Assembly: GCF_029892105.1 (NCBI RefSeq)
Contig: NZ_JARZAJ010000045.1
Coordinates: 1 to 52,375, forward strand
DNA from: Kitasatospora sp. GP82
Lineage (GTDB): Bacteria; Actinomycetota; Actinomycetes; Streptomycetales; Streptomycetaceae
Direction of reading: 5' to 3'
DNA length: 52,375 nucleotides
Part shown: piece after piece, positions 41,306 through 49,865 of the stretch
How the letters are laid out: each line of letters opens with the position of its first letter
Numbering within the stretch: the first letter of the stretch is position 1
Notes under the pieces: model-generated
The model's input: the letters and a program-made list of their open reading frames with translations, nothing else
Database searches by the model: none
Told to the model about the DNA's origin: nothing
Program-made: the position numbers and the translations under genes

Positions 41306-41326
41306 ACACCGACGTTGGACTCCCTC
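41282..41326 (-). promoter_or_regulatory. inverted repeat spanning the IS982 transposase start codon
   Basis: GAGGGAGTCCAAC (41282-41294) and GTTGGACTCCCTC (41314-41326) are perfect 13-bp inverted copies with a 19-nt loop that holds GTG 41305. In mRNA the start codon lies in the loop and the purine-rich ribosome site in the stem, so translation would be damped. It might also be part of the element's end. Confidence 0.6.
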
Positions 41327-41411
41327 CTCCCATGCGCGCAGGCAATCTGCAGATTCGCATCGCATCTGTCGCCATCGGCGGCGAGGCGGCGGATGAGGTC
41401 GGGCGCCGGGT

Positions 41412-41906
41412 TCACAGGCCGAGCGACACCGGTCTGCCCGGAACCCCGCCGGCGATCAGCGCCGCTAACGGTGAGGCGAGGTCGCGGGGCGAGAACAGCT
41501 CGGAACCACGGTAGTCGGCGATGTCCCGCAGTCGCCACCAGCGGAAGCCGTCGATGTTCTCGGCGGCGAGCTCGTCGTCAGACATCGCGCCTCGGGGACG
41601 GAACGACGCGGTGCGGACCAGGAAATAGTCGTTGACCACGCCGTCGTAGCCAGACGCGTGCCCAGGCGCGACGACCTGCTGGTGCCAGACATGCGGCGGG
41701 TCCGTATCGATCGCCAGCCCTATCTCTTCATGCAGCTCTCGGCGGAGCGCGGCGAGCGGCGTCTCGCCAAGCTCGACGCCTCCACCAGGGGCCGCCCATA
41801 CGACCGTGCCGACCGGATCTGGGATAGCGAAGCGACACAGCAGGATCCGGTCGTCCTCGTCGAGGACGACCGCACGGACTGAGCGACGCAGGTTCACCGA
41901 GGACAT
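41412..41906 (-). CDS. NUDIX hydrolase
   Basis: A 164-residue NUDIX protein. The box is GGGVELGETPLAALRRELHE followed by EIGL. The domain begins VRAVVLDEDDRILLCRFAIP and carries the WAAPGGG entry, the form found in mutator/dNTP-type and broad NUDIX enzymes. ATG 41906. Confidence 0.9.
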   Translation of the reverse strand: MSSVNLRRSVRAVVLDEDDRILLCRFAIPDPVGTVVWAAPGGGVELGETPLAALRRELHEEIGLAIDTDPPHVWHQQVVAPGHASGYDGVVNDYFLVRTASFRPRGAMSDDELAAENIDGFRWWRLRDIADYRGSELFSPRDLASPLAALIAGGVPGRPVSLGL

Positions 41907-42143
41907 CCGCGCATGCTATCCACCAGTGACCACCACGATCCCTTGGAATAGATCATCTAGCGGAGGGGCCGCCCCAGGACCACTGCGCCCCTACGGTCAG
42001 ACCGTCGATGTGACCCGCGCCTTCCAGGCCGCCGAGACGCTGATGGCCGGGCCCCTCGCGATTCGAGGACGAGGGGCCGACGGCGTAGGTGGGTCGTCTG
42101 CCGGCCCGACCGATCTACCGGGCCTCCGGACACGCGGTCGACA

Positions 42144-42740
42144 TCAAAGGGAGGCCGGGGGGATCTGTCGCAGGTCGCTCGGACCCACGCTGATGAGAAG
42201 GTTTCCATCGATGCGGCGTGTTTGCACGGTGGCTCCCACCGGGCGGATCGCTTCCTGCGCTGGCACACCTTGGACGCGGACCGCAATGGCTTCTTCTGAG
42301 CATCCGAGGTCTACATAGCCAAAATAGGGGGACGCAAGTATATGGCCTTGCGTGTACCTGCCGGAGAGGGCACTGCCGGGAAATGCATCGTGGCTGTCCG
42401 ATGATTCTGCTGGCGATGGTCTTTTTGCACCGACAGATGTGGGTGCAGTAGGCAAGTTCTTACCTGGAATATCTGATACCAGGTATGCCTCGCAAAAGTC
42501 CCCTCTGACTGCCAGAACCAGGCTGACTTCGCCGATATCGACCAGTCCCACCATCTTGGCGTGTCCGTTCGACGGAGGAGCGTCGATCGTAGCCTGGATA
42601 GTCGGGGCCGCCTGGACAGTGGGGAGCTCAGCGAGCTTCCACGATGCTGGAGTACCGGACGGTGTCGAGGATGTGCACGCCGCCGCGAGCGCGGCGGTCG
42701 CCATGACCGCCGCGCCCGCAGAGAGTTTCAACCGCTGCAT
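42144..42740 (-). CDS. lipoprotein, unknown
   Basis: A 198-residue protein with a lipoprotein signal peptide (MQRLKLSAGAAVMATAALAA, Cys at 22). The mature part has no recognised domain; it contains VGLVDIGEVSLVLAVRGDF and QGHILASPYFGYVDLGCSEE, and one Cys pair. It lies 14 bases downstream of another exported protein gene, so the two form an operon. Confidence 0.75.
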   Translation of the reverse strand: MQRLKLSAGAAVMATAALAAACTSSTPSGTPASWKLAELPTVQAAPTIQATIDAPPSNGHAKMVGLVDIGEVSLVLAVRGDFCEAYLVSDIPGKNLPTAPTSVGAKRPSPAESSDSHDAFPGSALSGRYTQGHILASPYFGYVDLGCSEEAIAVRVQGVPAQEAIRPVGATVQTRRIDGNLLISVGPSDLRQIPPASL

Positions 42741-42754
42741 CTGTCGATGATGCC

Positions 42755-43372
42755 TCAGTTGGCCCAGGTTTCATAGCAGAAGCCGGCAGGGCGGAGAGCT
42801 TCCCCGTAGCCGACAACAGCGTTGAAGTTGGGGTCGATGACCTCGAAGCCGTAGACGTCGTAGAGAGGGTGAGCGATGATCCCTCCCCACTTGAGGGCCG
42901 GAACGGTGTAGGCCCCGCTCTCAGTCTGGGTGTACGTATTCGTGACGCTGAAGCCGACGGCCGAACTGATGATGCTCGCCGTCACGGTGGCGCTGGCGGT
43001 GTAGGAGGACGCGATGGCGCGGGAGTTGGTGAGGGTCAGAGTGATCGGACCCCCGCCGGTCACCTCATCGATGTTGTCCGTGTGGCACACCTGGCTCTCG
43101 TAACCCGTCGACACAGCTACGTTTCCGCCGCGAGGAGAGGCGACGGCTGGTGCATTCCCCAACCTCGGAGACGGAGCCCCCACCGCCGGAGCCGACACGG
43201 TGCGCTGCACGAACCAATGCGCGTGAGGGTGCGCAGGGTCGTGCGGGAAGACTAGGGCCGAACTGTGCCCCGGAGTCGCTGATGCGTTCGGAGCTGCGAG
43301 CCCGACAGCCGCACCAATTCCCATGATCACCGCAACGGCCTGGCCGATAGCTCGATGCTTCAGAACGTGCAT
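42755..43372 (-). CDS. secreted protein, unknown
   Basis: A 205-residue exported protein. ATG 43372 follows GGAGGGG at 4-5 bases. The signal peptide runs from MHVLKHRAIGQAVAVIMGIG to ASA. The mature part has a Thr/Ser-rich beta pattern (ITLTLTNSRAIASSYTASAT, VTNTYTQTESG) and ends YDVYGFEVIDPNFNAVVGYG, then CYETWAN. The style recalls small pore-forming or adhesive beta proteins, but no family was confirmed. Confidence 0.75.
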   Translation of the reverse strand: MHVLKHRAIGQAVAVIMGIGAAVGLAAPNASATPGHSSALVFPHDPAHPHAHWFVQRTVSAPAVGAPSPRLGNAPAVASPRGGNVAVSTGYESQVCHTDNIDEVTGGGPITLTLTNSRAIASSYTASATVTASIISSAVGFSVTNTYTQTESGAYTVPALKWGGIIAHPLYDVYGFEVIDPNFNAVVGYGEALRPAGFCYETWAN

Positions 43373-43566
43373 TTCCCCCTCCAAATACCTGAATGACGTT
43401 CGCCTAGAAACCTTCTTGCCTCTAGATGATGCAAGTTCCAACGACTCCTGGCAAGCTATTTTGAATATTGCCCCCTTTGAGAACATTTGCATCAAGTCGC
43501 GACAATTGAGTAAACCTAGGAATAAATTCCAGAACGGAATGTTCCGCTCCTAAATTTTGAGAGTGC

Positions 43567-43704
43567 TCAAAAGGTGGACCATTTGTGTGCGAAAGGTGTC
43601 TTGCCGTCGGGGGCGGCCGCCAGCACCGGTCTCGGTAGGAGCGGTGACATGGTGGCGGGTTCGGAAAACGCGGGCAGCCCGAGGCTGCAGCGGCCGGGGA
43701 TCAT
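43567..43704 (-). CDS. small ORF of the SLGLPAFSEPAT family
   Basis: A 45-residue frame beginning MIPGRCSLGLPAFSEPAT and ending KWSTF. The start region repeats that of 38605-38823; the tails differ. It may be a fragment created when a homologous gene was broken. Confidence 0.35.
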   Translation of the reverse strand: MIPGRCSLGLPAFSEPATMSPLLPRPVLAAAPDGKTPFAHKWSTF

Positions 43705-43856
43705 GCTGATCGCGTCGGGCCGGCGTCCAGGGCCCGCCCCCGCGCTCGCATCGGGGCGGGAAGGCGGTCGATTCGTGTCTACCACCGGTCCGCTGGACCT
43801 GACAGCGGGATAGGACTCGCCCCGACGACGCCGGCCACGGCCCGGCTGACTTTGAA

Positions 43857-44495
43857 TCAGCCGGGGATGAACATGCAGCCCAGCATGCCCGCCTGCTCAT
43901 CCACAGCCGCCCGCCACAGCGGCACGATGCCCTCAAGCATCACCGCCGCCTCCCGAGCGTCGCCGTCCCCGCTGTCGCACAACCACTCCACTACGCGCTG
44001 CTCCACCACAGGGTGCTCCTCCTCCCCCAGGTTAAGGGCCGCGACCACGTCAGGCAGGGCACTGCGGACCTGCTGGGAGGTCAGGACCATGTCGCCGAAC
44101 CAGCCGGGTAGCAGCGCGAAGCGGCGTGGCCCCAGGCCGTGGGCCAGGGCCGCTGCCGGGAAGCCCTTGCGGCAGCCCGGGGCCAGCGCCAGGTGCCGCC
44201 AATGGGTGGGGATTCTGTCCAAGGCGGCGTAGATCTCTTCGCTGTACTCGTCCAGCGGGCAGGCGGCTGACAGCTCCTGGAAGGCCTCGCTGTCAGCGTC
44301 CAGGTCCATCTGCGCCCCCTGCGCGGCGCAGCGCAGCGTGCGCACGCCGACCCTTTCCGGCGCCGCGTTCCAGCGTCGCCACAACTCCTGGGTACGGGTG
44401 CGCTGCTGCTCGATCGTCGGTCCCAGCACTGGCGCGATGGCGGCCGCCACCTCGTCCGGCACCGGCGCCAGCACCCACATCCCGAGAAAGCTCAC
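43857..44495 (-). CDS. conserved-looking protein, unknown
   Basis: A 212-residue protein. GTG 44495 follows GGGGAG. It begins VSFLGMWVLAPVPDEVAAAI, is rich in Trp and charged helices, and ends WRAAVDEQAGMLGCMFIPG. Codon use is normal. No domain was recognised. Confidence 0.6.
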   Translation of the reverse strand: MSFLGMWVLAPVPDEVAAAIAPVLGPTIEQQRTRTQELWRRWNAAPERVGVRTLRCAAQGAQMDLDADSEAFQELSAACPLDEYSEEIYAALDRIPTHWRHLALAPGCRKGFPAAALAHGLGPRRFALLPGWFGDMVLTSQQVRSALPDVVAALNLGEEEHPVVEQRVVEWLCDSGDGDAREAAVMLEGIVPLWRAAVDEQAGMLGCMFIPG

Positions 44496-44643
44496 GGCTT
44501 CTCCCCGCCTCGTTCGTCGGGGAACAATAGCGGGCCGCGCCGACGATGTGGACCAGGGCCAGTTCCCCCAGGGGTGACCTGTGTTCTCAGCCACCCCGCC
44601 GCGATCTCGTAGCGGCGAAAACCGCTCCGACCGGAGGCTGGCG

Positions 44644-44684
44644 ACTCCTGCGAGGCGCCCTGAGCTGCCGAAAGTCGCAGGAGT
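44644..44684. repeat. 10-bp perfect inverted repeat
   Basis: ACTCCTGCGA (44644-44653) and TCGCAGGAGT (44675-44684) with a 21-base spacer. It lies in a gene-free stretch (44500-44892). It could be an operator or a weak terminator. Confidence 0.4.
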
Positions 44685-44796
44685 GACCAGAAGCCCTCGA
44701 CCGGTCAGCGATGAACTGCTTCATCAGAGCAGGGTGAGCTTTGCCCCGATGAGCTGACCGGGTACCAAGCAGGTGGTCACCGCGTCCAGGGTGTCC

Positions 44797-44828
44797 GTCA
44801 CCCTTCACGCCACGGAGTGAAAGGTGAC
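44797..44828. promoter_or_regulatory. stem-loop upstream of the HNH lipoprotein gene
   Basis: GTCACCCTTCAC (44797-44808) and GTGAAAGGTGAC (44817-44828) pair at 11 of 12 positions around an 8-nt loop, 65 bases before GTG 44893. It is either an upstream terminator or a regulatory site. Confidence 0.45.
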
Positions 44829-44892
44829 GTCGGACCGCCTGGCAGAATCACCCCGCTACCTGATCGACAGTCACACCACCCCTGGAGGACCT

Positions 44893-45596
44893 GTGCAGCA
44901 CCCGGCCCGTATCGCCCTGGCCGCAGCAGCTCTACTGCTGGCCGCCGGGTGTTCGAAGCCCGCGACGCACCAAGTCAAGTCCGACGACCATGCCGCACCG
45001 GCGCCGACCGCCGCCTCTGGCACCCCAGCCGCCGCTCGAAGCATTCCGACGGGGGCCGGGCCGCAGGCAACCTATACGGTCGCCGCGCAGCCCGCGGCGG
45101 GAAGCTGCCACTACCGGTACACCGCCGCGAAGGAGCCGCTGCCGGATCCGACCTGTACGCCGGGTGCGGTCAGCCCGGCGGTCACCCAGGCCAACATCAA
45201 GGACACGATCTGCAAGCCGGGCGGGTACACCTCCACGATCCGCCCGCCGGTGAACATCACTGGTAAGGAGAAGTCGGCCAACGCCGCCTCGTACGGGTAC
45301 ACGGGTCCGATGGGTGATGGTGAGTACGACCACCTGATCAGCTTGCAGTTGGGCGGTGACCCGAACGACCCGCGGAACCTGTGGGTGGAGCCGCCGTCGC
45401 CGGGTCATGTTCCGGGCAAGGGCCCGAACAACCCCAAGGACAGCGTCGAGACGCACCTGCACACCGCGATCTGCAAGGGGAAGACCACCCTCGCTGCTGC
45501 GCAGCAGGCCATCGCCACGGACTGGACGACCGCAGAATCGAATCGAAGCTCGGGATCAAGGACAGCATTCCCAGCGACGCGGCCGACTCGGAGTGA
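44893..45596 (+). pseudogene. HNH-like nuclease lipoprotein, frameshifted by a 5-bp duplication
   Basis: GTG 44893 follows GGAGG. The lipoprotein signal ends LLLAAGC. The domain shows YDHLISLQLGGDPNDPRNLW, the beta-beta-alpha-metal pattern of HNH-type nucleases in which DH and N supply metal and catalytic residues, and then KDSVETHLHTAICKGK. Near the end, ATCGA is present twice in tandem (AATCGAATCGAAG, about 45537-45549). One copy fewer restores TAESKLGIKDSIPSDAADSE and a stop at 45596. As it stands the frame continues about 60 codons beyond, to 45786. The catalytic domain lies before the shift, so some function may remain. Confidence 0.75.
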
Positions 45597-45689
45597 CGGG
45601 GGCCCGACAGCGAGCGGCTACTCGGTCAACCGTTCAAAGGGGCCGCCGCCCCAACCCCGCCGCACTGCGGCTCCACGCGTACCTGCACC

Positions 45690-45910
45690 GGTCGGACCAG
45701 GCCCTGCGACCGCTCTACCCACTCCTCGATCTTCGGGACGAACGAGTCGATCAGCTTCGGCCGCACCGACCGGGCGGTCCCGCTGAAGCCCAGGTCCCTC
45801 ATCCGTGCGTACCGGCTCACGGTCTTCGGGTCGACTCCCGCCAGTGCGGCAGCCGAGTGGACGCACTCGGTGGCGTCCAGAGCCTCGAAGATTTCCATGA
45901 CTTCCCTGGC
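45690..45910 (-). pseudogene. IS21-like transposase N-terminal fragment
   Basis: It encodes MEIFEALDATECVHSAAALA, GVDPKTVSRYARMRD and PKLIDSFVPKIEEWVERSQG: the N-terminal HTH region of an IS21-type transposase of a third subtype. There is no catalytic core. The sequence from 45911 to 46300 holds further low-quality coding-like stretches on the minus strand (NVALTADNVLAWQRELGRL) that could belong to another transposase. Confidence 0.65.
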
Positions 45911-46360
45911 AGACTTCCTCAACGATCCCTCCGGCCGGACTCTCACTCGATGTCTCGTCAACACCGAGCGTGAGCAGCCGGGGCGGCAGGGGTGGCCGGG
46001 CGGACAGCCGGCGTTCAAGGCGCCCGAGTTCGCGTTGCCAGGCGAGTACGTTGTCAGCGGTCAGTGCGACGTTGCGGCAGGCCAGAGGCAGGCAGCCGCT
46101 GGGCAAGCGGCTCGACCTCGTCTTGCCAGTCTCCGTGCCCGGCCCACGCACCCCGGCGGATGCCGCTGGCCAGTCCCTAGCTGAAGGATCACGCCATGCC
46201 CGCTGAGCAGTGCGGACGCTGGACCAGCGCCGACACCGCCCTCGGGCTGCGGCCGCTCCACGACCTGGCTGCCGGCGAGGACGCATAGGATGCCACCGGC
46301 ATTCGCCCAAGACCCGCATTCCGGGTCCCGAGCGTATGCCAATGTCCCCGGTCGTACGCC

Positions 46361-47143
46361 TCACACTGTCTTGATGCCGCCGCCCTCAACGACGTAGTCG
46401 GCGCCGGTCATGCTTGCCGCGCGGTCTGAGGCGAGGAACGCGACGACGGCCGCGACCTCGTCGGGTTCGACCATGCGGCCGGTGGTCATGCCCATCGCCA
46501 TAGGCACCCCGGACACGAAGTCGCGGTGCCCGACGCCTTTCGCCTCGGCAAGGCGGGCGCCGAAGCTGTCGTCGTCCTCCCACATGCCGGTACGTGTCGG
46601 GCCGGGGGAGACGGTGTTCACGCGTACGCCCTGGGGTCCGAACTCCTCGGACAGTGCCTTGCCGAACGCGTTGAGGCCCGCCTTCGCGGCGCCGTACTCG
46701 ATTGGGCCCGTGCCCGGCAGGCGCGCGGTCATCGACGAGATGTTCACCACCGAACCGCGGCGTTCCAGGATGCTCGGCAGCAGTCGGCGGGTGACCCGGA
46801 CCGTACCGAACAGGTTGACCTCGAAGCTCTGCGCCCACAGAGCGTCGTCGGTCGCGAGGAACCCGTGCAGGTTGAACGCGTCTCCTCCGCCTAGGTTGTT
46901 GACCAGGATGTCCACGCCGCCGAGTTCTGCAAGCGCCTGGGCCCCCAACTCCTCGGCGCCTTCCGGTGTACTCAGGTCGACCGCGACCGGGTGGGCACCG
47001 GCCTCCTTAAGTTCGGCGGTGATCGTGCGGGCCGCGCCGACCACTCGGACCCCCTCGGCGACGAGCTGCCGCGTGATCGCGAGGCCGACACCTCGGCTGG
47101 CCCCAGTGACGACCGCGGTCTTCCCGACGAGATTGAGCTCCAT
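46361..47143 (-). CDS. SDR-family oxidoreductase
   Basis: A 260-residue short-chain dehydrogenase/reductase. It has a Rossmann motif TGASRGVGLAI, NNLGGG, catalytic Ser in NISSMTARLPG, Tyr-x-x-x-Lys in IEYGAAKAG and the closing GADYVVEGGG. It uses NAD(P) to reduce or oxidise an unknown carbonyl or alcohol. AAGGAG lies 7 bases before ATG 47143. It lies directly downstream of a TetR gene, with matching operator sequences before both, and is the probable target of that repressor. Confidence 0.93.
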   Translation of the reverse strand: MELNLVGKTAVVTGASRGVGLAITRQLVAEGVRVVGAARTITAELKEAGAHPVAVDLSTPEGAEELGAQALAELGGVDILVNNLGGGDAFNLHGFLATDDALWAQSFEVNLFGTVRVTRRLLPSILERRGSVVNISSMTARLPGTGPIEYGAAKAGLNAFGKALSEEFGPQGVRVNTVSPGPTRTGMWEDDDSFGARLAEAKGVGHRDFVSGVPMAMGMTTGRMVEPDEVAAVVAFLASDRAASMTGADYVVEGGGIKTV

Positions 47144-47160
47144 GTCAGACTCCTTGCAGA

Positions 47161-47182
47161 TTTTTGAACTACAGGTACAAAA
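47161..47182. promoter_or_regulatory. TetR operator before the SDR gene
   Basis: An imperfect palindrome, TTTTGAAC-N5-GTACAAAA (47162-47182). It shares TTTTTGA, CT, AGGT and CAAA with the site upstream of tetR. On the minus strand it overlaps a possible -10 element (TAGTTC) 16 bases from TTGTGG. Confidence 0.7.
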
Positions 47183-47220
47183 TTAGTCCACAAAAAGGGG
47201 CCTCCGGCCAGCAGCGCGAA

Positions 47221-47799
47221 CTACAACGACCCCATCGCCGCGTCCACGATCCGCCTCAACCGCGTGGCATCCTTGGCGGTCTTCGCCAGTACCCGCATAC
47301 CGATCACCGTCGCGAGCAGCCAGGCGGCCAACGCCGCCGCGTCACGATCGCCGTCGATCTCGCCGGCCCGCTGGCCTTCCTCAACGGTCGCCCGGAACGC
47401 GCTCTCCGTGCGCGCGAACATCTTGCGCACGGTGTCGGCCGTCTCGGCGTCCGCGAGGGCCGACTCGGCAGCCGTGTTGACCGCCATGCAGCCGCGCCGA
47501 TCCGGATCGCCCAAGTCGAGCTCGACCAGCGCCTCCAGTGCACCCCGCAGCCGATCCTTCGCCGAACCGGGATGATCGAGAAGCGCCTCCAGCCACTCGG
47601 CCTGCGAGTCCCGGTAGCGCGCCAGCGCCAGTTCGAATAATGCGTGCTTACTGCCGAAGGCGTTGTACAGACTGCCCTTGCCGATGCCGATCTCATCCAC
47701 GAGGTCCTGAGGCGTCGTCGCCGCGTACCCCTTGCGCCAGAACACGCCCATCGCGCGCTCCACCGCCACGTCCGGATCGAACTGCTTCGGCCTGCCCAT
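47221..47799 (-). CDS. TetR/AcrR-family repressor
   Basis: A 192-residue TetR regulator. The N-terminal helix-turn-helix includes AMGVFWRKGYAATTPQDLVD and IGIGKGSLYNAFGSKHALFE. The C-terminal domain is of the TetR_C type found beside SDR and oxidoreductase genes (GCMAVNTAAESALADAETAD). No ribosome site is visible before ATG 47799, so it may be leaderless. Matching operators lie in front of it and in front of the SDR gene. Confidence 0.93.
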   Translation of the reverse strand: MGRPKQFDPDVAVERAMGVFWRKGYAATTPQDLVDEIGIGKGSLYNAFGSKHALFELALARYRDSQAEWLEALLDHPGSAKDRLRGALEALVELDLGDPDRRGCMAVNTAAESALADAETADTVRKMFARTESAFRATVEEGQRAGEIDGDRDAAALAAWLLATVIGMRVLAKTAKDATRLRRIVDAAMGSL

Positions 47800-47817
47800 G
47801 GCGCTACCGTAGCAGCA

Positions 47818-47838
47818 TTTTTGACCTTGAGGTCAAAT
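47818..47838. promoter_or_regulatory. TetR operator before tetR
   Basis: A perfect palindrome TTTGACC-TTGA-GGTCAAA (47820-47837), 21 bases upstream of ATG 47799. The half site matches the one before the SDR gene. Autoregulation is the natural reading. Confidence 0.75.
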
Positions 47839-47922
47839 AGCTGTCACTTCTCGACGACCAGCCCCACGCCAACCCGATGGACACACGCCTCGTCACGATG
47901 TCACGGGGATAGAACCGAAAGG

Positions 47923-48099
47923 GTGGGAAAGCCGCTCGTCAGCCTGCGCACCGCCGTGATCCTGACGCTCGGCACGCTCGCCGGTACCGGCGCTGGCATC
48001 CTCACCTACCTCGGCAGCCGCTCCGCCGCCAACACCATCCTCGCCGGCGAAGCCGCCTTCGCCGGCGCCGTCTTCTCCTTCAACACCGTCATCAACTGA
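47923..48099 (+). CDS. small membrane protein, unknown
   Basis: A 58-residue frame from GTG 47923. Almost the whole product is hydrophobic: LRTAVILTLGTLAGTGAGIL, NTILAGEAAFAGAVFSFNTV. Small Ala/Gly-rich membrane peptides of this size occur widely in Streptomyces without known function. The ribosome site is weak. Confidence 0.5.
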   Translation: MGKPLVSLRTAVILTLGTLAGTGAGILTYLGSRSAANTILAGEAAFAGAVFSFNTVIN

Positions 48100-48508
48100 C
48101 CGCCCGAGCAGCCCGCTGGGCCTCGGGCAGCCGCCGACGTCGGCAACTCCTTGCCTGCGAGCCAGAACACGCCGTACCCATTCGGCCGATGGTGGCAGAT
48201 CGTCACCGACAAACGCCCCTCACCGTCATGGGCGACGTGGCTGGTCAGGATGCACCAGCTCACAGGGCGCCCCGCATGTGGGCGATCAGCCGCAGCCTGG
48301 CGAAGCGCGTGGTGGCCGTCGCCGCCATTTTGGCCGACACCGCAGACCGCGGGCAGACGGTACGCGGGTCTGATGTCGTTCACGGTGCCGGGCGCCAGCC
48401 TGCTCGCGGATGTTGCCCCTGCGGTCGACGCCGCGCAGCAGCCGACCGCCGGAAACGCCGCGCCCGGCCAGCAGGGCCCGCCAGGCGGCTAGGGCCTGTT
48501 CTGAGTTC
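48100..48508. other. intergenic region, no convincing gene
   Basis: About 400 bases with overlapping open frames on both strands, none with family likeness. The stretch ends at a MITE-like element. Confidence 0.4.
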
Positions 48509-48783
48509 AGTGGGCGTTTAGGGATGGTTTGCGACGAGTGTTTTGATCGGCTTTGTCGCATTCGTCGCCAAGGTGCATGGCGCGAAATGCCCGGAAGCTC
48601 CGCACTGGAAGGAACATTTCCCTCTATTGCTAAACCAGACGGGATCCAGCGTCGAGAAGCGGATCAAACGATCACGAAGGTTGGCGCCCGGAAGGCGGCG
48701 AAGGTGAACGTAAGGTGCGAATCATGTCGAAGATGTTGGCTATCGAGGCGACTTTCACCGCGAACCGTCCCTAAACGCCCACT
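48509..48783. mobile_element. MITE-like non-coding element
   Basis: GTGGGCGTTTAGGGATGGTT at 48510-48529 recurs as its reverse complement at 48763-48782 with one mismatch, and the repeats extend by at least one more base. The 275 bp between them have no gene. Size, perfect-looking ends and lack of coding fit a miniature inverted-repeat element. No transposase in this window has these ends. Confidence 0.65.
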
Positions 48784-48890
48784 CAGAGGTCGGTTTGTGA
48801 GTATTTGACTGGTTCTGGTGTCACCTGATGGTGTGAGTGTGGACTGGAGTTCGCTCGCTCGGCGCCGCTGCTCTGCTGGGGTTGGCGGCG

Positions 48891-49740
48891 TGAGTGAACG
48901 CAAGCCGTACCCAAGCGACTTATCCGACGAGCAGTGGTCGTTGATCGAGCCGGTCATCACAGCGTGGAAGGACCGGCATCGGTCTGTGAGCGGCCATCAG
49001 GGCGCCTATGCGATGCGGGAGATCGTGAACTCGATCCTTTACCAGGGCAGGACCGGTTGCCAGTGGGCTTACCTCCCGCACGATCTGCCGCCGAAGAGCG
49101 CGACGTACTACTACTTCGCCGCCTGGCGCGACGACGGGACCGACCAGGTCATCCACGAACTCCTGCGCTGCCAGGTCCGCGAGCGGGCCCGCCGATTAGA
49201 GGACCCGACCCTGGTGGTCCTGGACACGCAGAGCGTCCACGTGGCCGCCGGGGTCCCCGCCTTCACGACCGGCCGGGACCCGGCGAAACGGGTTCCCGGT
49301 CGCAAACGGGCCCTGGCCGTCGACGTGTTGGGCCTGGTCATAGCCGTCATCGTCCTGGCCGCGAACACGCACGACAACGCCGCGGGCATCGCCCTTCTGG
49401 ACCAGGTCGCCGAACACGCCGGCGGCACCGTCCGCAAGGCGCTGGTCGACCAGGGCTTCAAGAAGCAGGTAGTCGCGCACGGCGCCGGCCTGGGCATCGA
49501 CGTCGAGATCGTCGAACGCAACCCGCAGGACAAGGGGTTCGTTCCGCAGCCGAAACGCTGGAGGGTCGAGCAGACCTACGGGATCCTGCTACTGCACCGG
49601 CGCCTGGTCCGCGACTACGAGCACCGACCGTCCTCCTCCCCGCCTCGCGTGTCTACTGGGCTATGACCCAGGTCATGGCCCGTCGCTTGACCGGCGCGAA
49701 CACGCCCACCTGGCGCGACCCGCAGGCGGTGAGCGCGTGA
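48891..49740 (+). pseudogene. IS5-family transposase, frameshifted near the C-terminus
   Basis: GTG 48891 begins VSERKPYPSDLSDEQWSLIE, the typical N-terminus of an actinomycete IS5 group. The DDE core reads DPTLVVLDTQSVH, KALVDQGFKKQVV and RWRVEQTYGILLLHRRLVRD. After YEHRP the frame shifts within a C-rich tract (about 49630-49645). The expected ending SRVYWAMTQVMARRLTGAN, then WRDPQAVSA, is in another frame and stops at 49740. The catalytic residues lie before the shift. Confidence 0.85.
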
Positions 49741-49865
49741 CCATTCCATGAACCCGCCCGGTGCCCGCCGGGTCAGTCCGGCCGGCCCCGCCCCGCGAAC
49801 CGCGCCGTCAGGCACCGACGTGCATACTTACCGGACGATCAGTAGGACGTAGAGGTGATGACGCG

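Noticed and set aside
47161..47840. The AT-rich palindromes near tetR as terminators
   Set aside because: They lie upstream of genes, not after them, and match one another as operator sites.
48509..48783. Ends of the IS5 element at 48891-49740
   Set aside because: No matching repeat follows the transposase gene after 49740, and the two repeats face each other across a gene-free segment upstream of it.
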